Below, in pieces: positions 55,745 to 64,000 of a stretch of DNA of 64,000 nucleotides (its first letter is position 1; every line of letters starts with the position of its first letter). Under the pieces are notes generated by a model. It was given only the letters and a program-made list of their open reading frames with translations, had not been told where the DNA came from and did no database searches. The stretch comes from Hesseltinella vesiculosa (taxonomy: Eukaryota; Mucoromycota; Mucoromycetes; Mucorales; Cunninghamellaceae), in assembly GCA_002104935.1 (NCBI GenBank), contig MCGT01000003.1, positions 930,001 through 994,000 of the forward strand, read 5' to 3'. Made by a program: the position numbers and the translations under genes.

Positions 55745-57366
55745 AGAGAGGACTTACTCGACAAGCACAACATCTGTAAAATCAAATAGGTGATCCAGAA
55801 TGGTGGAAAAACGCTTGTAAAGTGTGAGTTCTGATTCTTCATTCAAGTTTGACCAGCGACCGAAGCCCTCGACACTAAAATATGAAAAAAGGTTAATCTT
55901 CCTTCAGAAAAGTAGAAAAATCGGTCTTGCATTTTTTGGACAATGCTGAGCATCAGATACTCTTGTGATTTGCGCATCTTGGCCTTGGAAAGTTCCGCCT
56001 TCTTGCAGTCGATAGCTGCTGTCAAATCATCAATATCATCACCCACACTCATAACATCTCGGAATAGTTTTCGTGTTGCCAGAGATAGGCCAGTGCAAAG
56101 GTCCAAATTCATGGATGCTGAGTTGCTCATGACATCCTTCCATTCGACATCGGTCATGAAATCTTGATAGACTTTTACCATATCTTTATCCATAAGGTTG
56201 ATAATTCTTGAGATGGAAAGCCTGCGTAGCGATAGTAGCAGGAAAAAAAAAAGGTAAGTCAAGCTCTGACTTTTGGTTTTTCTCACTTGCTTCATCAGGC
56301 TTTCATTCGTTGGGGTATCCAGCTTCTCCAAGTATGTTGTCCCCAGTTTCAGGAGGGCATCCACTACGCTGTCGCTCTCGCGACGGGCAAGGATTGCATT
56401 CAGCTGACGGATATCATTTTCGTCGATCAGTGACCCCCTTGCCTTCTTTTCAGTGAAAAAAAAAAAAAAAAAAGTGAGTGACAATACAAAGGAACGGCTT
56501 TTCACTCTGTTTGTACTTTTTTGTAGGCTAGGTCATGGACAGCCATATCCAAATCAGTATCAGGGTCGGTGTCACCAAAGGGGTCGTCAAGCTGGTGGGA
56601 TTCTTGCTCTCTTTGGTGATCTTGCAGCACGGCGTCTTCAAACAATGGACAGTTTCCGTCATTGCAAGGGCTGTCAGGCCGAGTACACTCTTGACAGTCA
56701 AGGTCATTTTCTTGAGATTTCGAGGAAGAAGGGTAAGGTTGTCCAAGCTTAGAGGGTGCCAGAGATTCTTGCTCGTCTTGGCCATCTTGATCTTGGTTTT
56801 TTTCGGAGCAATCAATAATGCTAGAAATCGTTTTCTGTACAGCCAGTTTGACCAATGGCTTCCCAGTGATAACAGCTCCAACGCCAATTTCTTCGACCAT
56901 TTCCTTCAAACTGAGCTGGAAAGAAGCAATGAAAAACGCGTAAAAAAAAGAGCTGCTATATCAATATAGTTTACCATGTTATTAGCCTTGGACAGAATTG
57001 ATGACCATTCCTTTGTGTATTTGATACAAAGGCTATGAAACGTATACAAGTTGAGTCATTGATGCATGTGCATAATTTACATCTCACCTATCGTGTAATA
57101 ATGGCTTTTGTCTCATTCGCATTGCAGTTGCAAATCTTGCGTTCCATTTTCTCAACAATTCAGGAGCATCCCCCTTGAATCCCATACTCCAACCTGGAAA
57201 ACTTTCCATGTGTTCCTTCACAAACTCCATGAGCCTGGGCTTCTTTGCATTCATGACAAACTCTTCCAGTTCTACAAAAGGTGGAGGCAAATTAATACAT
57301 TCAAGTGGAGACATTATAAATTTACAAACCTTTCATTCCATCATAACGGCTTCTTTTTCCTGTCAT
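54965..57366 (-). CDS. Mucoromycotan expanded-family protein, possible PD-(D/E)xK nuclease fold
   Basis: Ten or so exons join in frame from the ATG at 57364-57366 (MTGKRSRYDGMKG) to the TGA at 54965, giving roughly 600-650 residues. A helical N-terminal part (EFVKEHMESFPGWSMGF) is followed by an acidic Gln/Asp/Cys-rich linker, then helices (SSNSASMNLDLCTGLSLATR), then GRRIDLILVYHD and VELCTNEWKRQGVSNDV. The D-x(n)-E-x-K arrangement there, followed by a Gln/Lys/Asn helix (IQQQGKNLRSNASVL), fits the core of a PD-(D/E)xK nuclease-like fold. The C-terminus has TSLGYFVAKSLGTVFLPKNP. The gene looks intact, and a truncated copy lies at 47.3 kb. No function is known to me; nuclease activity is a hypothesis only. 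Confidence 0.65.
55709..55752. repeat. Poly-A run followed by GA repeats
   Basis: About 30 consecutive A, then GAGAGAGAG, inside an intron of the family gene; in the gene's sense strand this is a long poly-T acceptor tract. It is the longest homopolymer in the window. Confidence 0.9.
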
Positions 57367-57680
57367 TGTGGTCAAGGTGTATCAATGAGCAACACTAAGA
57401 AAGTGGACAAAAAAAAAAAAACTGGGAAAAACGGCAACCATGGTTGAATTGAAGTGGCGCAGAACAGCAGGGCAGTGTGCACCTTCTTTCAACTAGAGCG
57501 GATTTTCGGGCAGCAGCACTGTTTCAATGAAAAAAAAAAACGTTCATATTTTATATCATCATCAAACGAAGGTTGAATAAAAGAGAAGAGAGGGTGTATG
57601 GAAATGCATTGGTCAGAGTAGAGATCAGGGGGATAAAAAAAATGAGACTATGAAGAAGAGAGAGAGGCAGAGAGGTGGAT

Positions 57681-60227
57681 TTAACCGCTGCAGCTGATGC
57701 AGGCATCTTTGTTGTCCAAAGAGCAGACCATGTCGGCTTCGTTTTGTTGTTGCTTGTCACGAAGGGACAGTTGATCGACGGTGAACTTGATGGCATCGAC
57801 GGCAGGACGGGTACGCAGATAGTACATACCCGTCTTCAGACCCTTCTTCCAGCCGTAAAAGTGCATGGAGGTCAGCTTGCCAAAGTTAGGCACGCCAATG
57901 AACACGTTGAGACTTTGGGATTGATCGATAAAGGCACCACGGTCGGCAGCCATATCGATGAGGGTGCGTTGGGAGATTTCCCACACGGTCTTGTAGATGG
58001 CTTTGAGGTTATCGGGGATGTTGGGGATGTGCTGGACAGAGCCGTTGTCGGACATGATGCGGTTCTTGATTTCATCATTCCAGATGCCAAGCTCCACCAG
58101 GTCCTTGAGCAGCCAGGGGTTGGCGACTTGGAATTCACCGGCAAGGACCCGGCGGGTGTAAAGATTGGATGTGTAGGGCTCGAAGCATTCGTTGAAGCCG
58201 AGCATTTGTGAGGTAGAGGCGGTAGGCATGGGGGCGACCAGGAGCGAGTTGCGCACGCCGTGCTTGCTGACTTGTTCCTTGAGGGCGGCCCAGTCCCAGA
58301 GGTCGGTAGGAGTGACATCCCACATGTCGTACTGGAAGATACCTTTGGACACAGGGCTTCCTTCGTAGGTTTCGTAAGGACCGAGCTCACGGGCCAGCTC
58401 CATTGAGGTTTCCATGGCGGCGTGGTAAATAGTTTCAAAGATTTGACGGTTCAACAGCTTGGCTTCGTCTGATTCAAAGGGATAGCGCATCAGCATAAAG
58501 GCATCGGCCAGACCTTGGACACCGAGACCAATGGGGCGGTGACGCTTGTTGGAGCGTTCGGCCTCGATGACAGGGTAGTAGTTGATGTCGATGATCTTGT
58601 TCAGGTTGCGGGTAATGACCTTGGTGACGGCATGCAGCTTCTTAAAGTCAAAAGAGGTGCGGTTGACGACATAGGAGGGAAGAGCGATACTGGCCAGGTT
58701 GCACACGGCGATTTCATCAGGGCTGGAGTACTCGACAATTTCGGTACACAGGTTACTGCACTTGATGGTGCCGAGGTTTTGTTGGTTGGATTTGCGGTTG
58801 CAGGCATCTTTATACAGCATAAAGGGGTTGCCGGTTTCGGTTTGGGCTTCCATGATGGCGTACCACAGCTTTTGGGCCTTGATCGTTTGGCGAGCACGGC
58901 CTTCTTGTTCGTAGCGGGCATACAGCTCTTCGAATTCATCGCCCCATACTTCGTGCAGACCAGGGGCTTCGTTGGGACAGAACAGCGACCACTCGCCGTT
59001 GGCTTCCACACGCTTCATGAAGAGATCAGGCACCCACAGCGCATAGAACAGATCACGGGCACGGATTTCGTCCTTGCCGACGTTCTTGCGAAGGTCCAAA
59101 AAGGTGAAGACATCGGCGTGCCAAGGTTCCAGGTACATGGCAAAAGCACCGGGACGCTTGTTGCCACCTTGATCGACGTAGCGGGCAGTGTTGTTGAAGA
59201 CTCGGAGCATGGGCAGGAGACCGTTGGAGTAGCCGTTGGTGCCAGCAATGTAAGAGCCAGTGGCACGGATGTTGTGGATGTTGAGACCAATGCCGCCAGC
59301 GGTCTTGGAGATTTGGGCACAAGACTTGAGGGTTTCGTAGATGCCTTCGATCGAGTCTTCCTTCATGGTCAAGAGGAAGCACGAGGACATTTGAGGACGA
59401 GGCGTGCCGGCGTTGAAGAGCGTAGGGCTGGCATGGGTGAAGAAGCGCTCGGACATCAATTGGTAGGTTTCCAAAGCAGCATCGATGTCGTCGCCGTGAA
59501 TCCCGACGGCCACACGCATGATCAAGTGTTGAGGACGCTCAGCCACTTTCCCATTGATCTTGAGCAAATAAGACCGTTCCAGAGTTTTGAAGCCAAAGTA
59601 GTTGTAGCCAAAATCGCGGTCATAGATGATGGCTGAATTGAGACGATCGGCGTTCTTGATGACAACTTGGTAAGTGGTGTCCGAGATCATGGGCGAGTGT
59701 TTGCCCGTCTTGGGGTTGATATAGGTATACAAGTCTTCGACGACTTGCGAGAACACCTTTTTGGTTTCTTTGTGCAGGTTGGAGATAGCAATACGGGCAG
59801 CCAAGATAGCATAGTCAGGATGGGTGGTGGTCATGTAAGCAGCCGTTTCAGCAGCAAGATTGTCCAATTCCACAGTGGTCACACCTTGATACACCCCAGA
59901 GATCACCTACAATGAATGGGCAATGCAAATATTTCAAAATGAGGGACCATCCATTTTACAATGAAGGAGATGATTTACCTTTTGAGTGATGGACACGGGA
60001 TCAACATAGTTAGGATCCAAGCCGTAGCAGAGCTTGTTAATTCTGGCAGTGATCTACAGAAACAGATGAGGCCATTATGCAACCAGCTTGGACAGGTGCG
60101 ACAAGTACTTACCTTGTCAAAAGCAACAGCTTCTTGACGACCATCTAGAGACATTGAAGAAGAAAGTGAGTCCATGTGCCTTTCACCGATTTCTCCATTT
60201 ACCTCGTTTATAGACAAACATAGGCAT
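57681..60227 (-). CDS. RNR1: Ribonucleoside-diphosphate reductase large subunit
   Basis: Four exons: start at 60227 (MPMFVYKR), [30 protein letters not shown], then one long exon of 741 codons to the TAA at 57681. About 785 residues, class I R1 size. It has the N-terminal ATP cone, [20 protein letters not shown] (active-site Cys and substrate loop), [26 protein letters not shown] (catalytic Cys), the loop [30 protein letters not shown] and the C-terminal CxxC (DACISCSG) that recycles the enzyme with thioredoxin. It makes deoxynucleotides in the cytosol with an R2 subunit. Its 3' end is duplicated at 50.9 kb. No defect is seen. Confidence 0.97.
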
Positions 60228-60601
60228 TGTGTTAAATCAAGTGAAACAGCACCAGTCAGTAGGAAGTAGATGTAATAAGAAAGAGGGTTTGGGATGATCC
60301 AACAAGGAAAAAAAAAGGTATAAAAAAAGTACTGAAGGTGGGAAAGAAAAGAAACAAAAAGAGAGAAAAAAACGTAACCGCCTTTTTAAAAGACAAGAAA
60401 AAATAACATGGAAAAAAAAAAAAAATTGTTCGCGACGCGGCCGATGGTTTGTCATCAACCAATCAGCAACAAAATCCATTTCCCAACTGTCACAGTTTGC
60501 TTCGCCTCGAGGTTTTTTACATTTTTTACTTTTTGATATGGTCAAACTGAAAAGGAGATAAGTTGGATATACTTTTGTTTTTCGTTCCCTTCAACATAAG
60601 T

Positions 60602-61693
60602 CTATGATTGCATGCTTTCCAGTTGAGCCTTGCGATCCGCGACGCAAGCCTCGATCTTTGCAGCAAAGGCATATTCAGCTTCAGGAGTGATAGATAAGTG
60701 ATGACGTGCACCGAAATCCTTGACCAGAACCGTATAGTCATCTGTGTCGTAGACTTTCAGATCAGCATGGATGCCAGGAAGCAATTCCAGCTTGACAGTG
60801 AACATGTATTTGCCTGGTGGTGGGGTAGGGTCGTACAAGGAGATTTGACCAGCCACGGGTTGGACAGGTTGTGACGTAGGTGGGGCAGGGACTGGTTGAG
60901 CTGACGGTGTGGCGTATTTGGAAGCAGAAGAGCCACCGCCAAAGAAAGTGTTGGAGCCAACCGGAGAAGCTTGCACAGGTGCCGGACGCTGTTGCTGGAC
61001 GGGGGCATGAGGCTGTCGTGGCTGAGGAGCAGGCGCTTGTTGTTGTTGTTGTTGTTGTTGGGTAGGAGGGGCGTACTTGGACGCACCCGAGCCATCAGCC
61101 GATGACCAAAAGGGAGTGGAGGACAGCTGTTGTCCAGACCAGGCAGAGTTGGTGACAGGAGGACGGCGAGACTTTGGCACATTGGGAATGCCGTAGTAGG
61201 TGGTGGGTGTACGTTTCGATGACTTGCTGGGTGTCGCTGGCTTGCTGCTAGGTGCTTGCTTGCTGCTAGGTGCTTGCTTGCTGCTAGGTGCTTGCTTGCT
61301 GCTAGGTGCTGGCTTGCTGCTAGGTGCTGGCGCTGGAGCACCAGGACCTTTCTTCTTTTTCTTCTTCTTGGGTGCGCCATTAGGTCCAGGGCTGGCCACT
61401 TTGACTGGGATGTTTTTCAGACGTTGGTTCAAAATGTGTTGCTCATCTACAGGCTTGAAGTTGGCACCTTTGCGATGGAGCTGTCCTGAGCCAAGGGAGC
61501 CCGATTTGATGACAACATTAGGATCAATCAATTTCGTCCAGTCGTTGGCTGAGAATGTCAATGAAGGCGATTCCGAAGAGCCACCCCATTGAGGCACCAG
61601 TTCTTTTTCTGGTTGGGAACCCCAGCTATTCATATTAATAGGTGCATAGTCGTCTTCATCCGACGATCCGTAATAGCTGCTGCCATCACTCAT
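60602..61693 (-). CDS. Unrecognised low-complexity protein with Lys run, PSSKQA repeats and poly-Gln
   Basis: A single-exon gene of 363 residues from the ATG at 61693 (MSDGSSYYGSSDEDDYAPIN). The N-terminus is acidic, then ANDWTKLIDPNVVIKSGSL, a KKKKKKK run (possible nuclear signal), five 6-residue PSSK(Q/P)A repeats, a poly-Gln run, a long Pro/Gln/Ala-rich middle and a folded-looking C-terminal domain (TVKLELLPGIHADLKVYDTD, ARHHLSITPEAEYAFAAKIE). That end resembles C-terminal modules of fungal scaffolds where a V-x-D-D-D strand precedes helices, but I cannot name it. An alternative ATG 15 bp upstream exists. It is head-to-head with SLP1, 117 bp apart. Function unknown. Confidence 0.75.
   Translation of the reverse strand: MSDGSSYYGSSDEDDYAPINMNSWGSQPEKELVPQWGGSSESPSLTFSANDWTKLIDPNVVIKSGSLGSGQLHRKGANFKPVDEQHILNQRLKNIPVKVASPGPNGAPKKKKKKKGPGAPAPAPSSKPAPSSKQAPSSKQAPSSKQAPSSKPATPSKSSKRTPTTYYGIPNVPKSRRPPVTNSAWSGQQLSSTPFWSSADGSGASKYAPPTQQQQQQQQAPAPQPRQPHAPVQQQRPAPVQASPVGSNTFFGGGSSASKYATPSAQPVPAPPTSQPVQPVAGQISLYDPTPPPGKYMFTVKLELLPGIHADLKVYDTDDYTVLVKDFGARHHLSITPEAEYAFAAKIEACVADRKAQLESMQS
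61238..61332. repeat. 18-bp coding tandem repeat (five units)
   Basis: Five near-identical copies of TTGCTGCTAGGTGCTTGC encode the PSSKQA repeat of the minus-strand gene. The last unit has G for T in one codon (Pro in place of Gln). Confidence 0.9.
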
Positions 61694-61810
61694 TACTGGC
61701 AAAATCAAAACAAAAGAAAGAAAAAAAAAAAAAAAGTCAAAGGCTGGGTTTCAAAGCCTTTTTCTTTCTTTTTCTTTCAGCGTCCTTGTTGCCACCTCCC
61801 CAATTTTGTG
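61694..61810. promoter_or_regulatory. Shared head-to-head promoter interval, 60.6-kb gene/SLP1
   Basis: Divergent starts are 117 bp apart. The interval has an A16 run at 61719-61735 and a CTTTTT-rich stretch. Confidence 0.5.
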
Positions 61811-64000
61811 ATGGGTGTTTTGTTTTACTATACCTTTCTATTATTCACAACATTTGCTCTTGGCCATTCCCTTCAATGTGTTCATGTGCCTCTTTCCTTG
61901 TGGCCCATGTGCCCTGGCGAGCGACGGATGCCGGACCCTGACGCTGTACTCTTCCAGCAAGACGTGCTTGCTGAATTGGATACCCTGTACCCGCACCAAA
62001 TGCGAACAGCCATCGACCATGCCAGTCCAGCTCCGCCGGCAGATCCTCTCACTCAGGGTCCTCTGCCAGCATCCCCACTACCATCCTCCAACGGCAACAC
62101 CCGTGTCCCATTCCCTTCCTTTGAAGAATGGAAAATCAAGCAGCAAGAAAAAGCCGGTGACCATGGCGAACAGCAGATGCGCAAGCCCAAACGCAAGCCC
62201 AGCCCTGGATCCCACCTTGGTCGACAGACCATTGACAGTGTGGATGGTGACTTTTCTGATGATGTCGGCAGCATGTTCGAAACCAATGGTGACACCAGCG
62301 GCGCCCCAATAACACGTACGACGAGGACGAATACATTGCCCCCCAGCCCTCCAAAGGCAAGAACGACAATCGCCTGGCCCGCGTTCCCCTCAAGCCCTTG
62401 AAGGAGCGCTTCAACTATGCCTGGACCATCTGCGCTGCCACCGTCCGTGACGTCAACAAGGAAGCCCGAGGCGCTCAGTCCATCCTGTACGAATCCAAAG
62501 ATCAATACCTGCTAAACCGGTGTTCTGCCGACAAATTTGTCGTCATCCATCTTTGCGACGAGATCCTCATTGACACCATTGTGCTGGCCAATTATGAATT
62601 CTTCTCCAGCACCTTTAAAGACTTTCGCGTCTACGTCGCCAACACCTACCCCACCACCGATTGGAAACTCTTGGGCCAATGGCAAGCGCACAACGCTCGC
62701 GACCTACAGGTAAAAAAAAAAAAAAAGTGAGAGACTCTTAGGAAAGAAAGCCTTACGCCTGACAATCTCACCTTCTTTTTTAATGTCAGATTTTCCACGT
62801 ACAAAATCGCATTGGCTGGTTTGAATACATGAAGATCGAATTCTTGACGCACTATGGCAACGAATATTACTGCCCGTTGTCGCTGGTACGCGTCCATGGC
62901 ATGACTGAAATGGAATATTGGTACGCGGTCGAAAGCCATGAAGGTGCAGCCGACGGCGAAATCGAAAGCGAACAGGCAAAAGGACTATGGCCTGCTGATG
63001 TACGTGAAGAAATCATCCAGCCGCAAATGGTCACCAACACATCCGAATGGTTCCCAATCGCCATGCCCGAGGACGACCCGGATCAAGACCGCTATATCGA
63101 GAGTGACGAGGATGACAATAATGGTGCCCTAGAAAACCTTGACCAGCCGGTACCATCTCGACCACAAGACGTTGTTCTTCCCAATGATCCACCTCTTTCG
63201 GATACCATCCATCAGCCTCCGTCACCGCCACCAGACGCCATCGATCACGCTGTCGACCCTGACCATGCAACCAAGGGCGCTGACACTGCTACACCGCAAG
63301 CCACCCTTGTTGACGCAGCTGATCCGCTCGATGCCGAAACACCGTCGCTGCTGATTGCATCCACTTCGATCGCTCGTCATGACCAGGTCGAATCGGCCTT
63401 ACCATCCTCGGCAGGAGATCAGGTTAGCCAGCTTGGCCAAGTGGGCGATGGTTGGGCCGGTGACACTGATCCAACGCCGGGCACTGGCTTGCCATTGGCC
63501 GATGCCACCCCTTCCACCATCGACATCCCATCGCCCGATGCCACTGGTCCCGAGGCATCCGCTAGCGTCTTTCCGCAAGCCTCATCCACTGACACTCCCA
63601 ACCTGACGGAACACGCGCCAGCAGAACCTGGTGATTGGCCAGAGCAGGTCGGTCCACCTAGCATTGGCTCTTCGCATTTCCTTGATAACTCCACTCTCAT
63701 GGATGCTCCCAACGGCATGGTCCATCAGCAGCCTCCCACCAACAATACACAACAGCCTTCTGCTAAACCTGACTCGGCCGAGGACGGTCGTCCTGTCAAG
63801 CCAGCGGAAGATCAAAGCCGCCCAAACAAACCCAAAGAGTCGACACAAGAGTCCATCTACAAAATCATCATGAAACGTCTCAGCGCCTTGGAGCAGAACG
63901 CTACTCTATCAACTCAGTACCTGGACGCTCAGAATCATATGCTCAACGACATGTTTACTGAAATTGAGAAGCGGCACCAAGAACAGCTCATGGTTGTGCT
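61811..64000 (+). CDS. SLP1: SUN-domain ER/nuclear-envelope protein SLP1/SUCO (5' part; apparent frameshift)
   Basis: From the ATG at 61811, a signal peptide MGVLFYYTFLLFTTFALGHS is followed by the SLP1-specific motif FPSFEEWK and a basic linker. Near 62304 the frame shifts by one within GCGCCCCAAT; in the next frame NNTYDEDEYIAPQPSKGK leads into the SUN domain: FNYAWTICAATVRDVNKEA, DKFVVIHLCDEILIDTIVL, FRVYVANTYPTTDWKLLG and, after an intron at 62710-62789, RIGWFEYMKIEFLTHYGNEY. A long acidic Pro/Ser/Asp-rich segment follows and, at the window end, a coiled-coil start (IMKRLSALEQNATLSTQYL). SLP1/SUCO proteins sit in the ER and protect membrane proteins with Emp65-like partners. A C-terminal membrane helix is expected beyond the window. 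The frameshift is most likely a one-base loss in a C run or a sequencing error. Confidence 0.85.

Noticed and set aside
58515..59636. Long open frame of 373 codons on the plus strand
   Set aside because: It lies wholly antisense to the highly conserved RNR1 exon and reflects codon bias of that gene; composition and motifs are not protein-like.
61200..61592. Leu/Gly-rich plus-strand frame with LLGACLLLGA repeats
   Set aside because: Antisense shadow of the PSSKQA repeat in the minus-strand gene.

Overview
The window is nuclear DNA from a filamentous early-diverging fungus, most likely a mucoralean (Mucoromycota). Genes carry several short GT-AG introns of about 50-100 nt, often with A or T homopolymer runs near the splice sites. 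Intergenic DNA is compact but full of poly-A/T. Several families are fungal or mucoromycotan in character: an ERT1/AcuK-type Zn2Cys6 regulator, OPY2, a P4 flippase, vacuolar alpha-mannosidase, and a Crypton with a GCR1_C domain. The species cannot be fixed from the sequence alone.

Layout. 0-7 kb: a TMEM198-like membrane protein, an ERT1/AcuK-like regulator and APC/C subunit CDC27, which contains a GC-AG intron. 7-10.7 kb: a poorer stretch with a TnpB/Fanzor-like relic, unrecognised small genes and a 29-bp tandem repeat. 10.7-31 kb: a dense housekeeping block with PGAP2/CWH43-N, the tiny APC/C subunit CDC26, MSP1, AMS1-type alpha-mannosidase, PRPP synthetase, a peroxisomal SCP2 protein, a BTB + CAP-Gly protein, OPY2, ATX1, an IRC6/p34-like adaptin-binding protein and an NGL-type nuclease. 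31-34.5 kb: a decayed pogo/Tigger-type DDE transposase interrupted by a 1.0-kb near-perfect palindrome. 34.5-44.3 kb: hexokinase, glucosamine-6-phosphate deaminase and a DRS2-type flippase. 44.3-54.9 kb: a repeat-rich graveyard. 55-64 kb: a mucoromycotan family gene with a possible PD-(D/E)xK nuclease motif, ribonucleotide reductase RNR1, an unrecognised low-complexity protein and the 5' part of a SUN-domain SLP1/SUCO gene cut by the window end.

The graveyard holds three 187-bp tandem repeats, a 15-bp minisatellite, a broken Ala/Pro-rich reading frame, a GH72 fragment, a four-copy 235-bp array and a decayed Crypton (tyrosine recombinase plus GCR1_C). Pieces at 47.3, 50.3 and 50.9-51.2 kb match the intact family gene and the RNR1 3' end at 55-58 kb in the same order and orientation. 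The region is therefore best read as an old tandem segmental duplication invaded by other sequences.

No operon-like logic is expected. Several neighbours are head-to-head with 100-150 bp between start codons (CDC26/MSP1, IRC6-like/NGL, 60.6-kb gene/SLP1) and probably share bidirectional promoters. Two APC/C subunits (CDC27, CDC26) lie 5.5 kb apart, and hexokinase lies next to glucosamine-6-phosphate deaminase. Such pairings may be chance.
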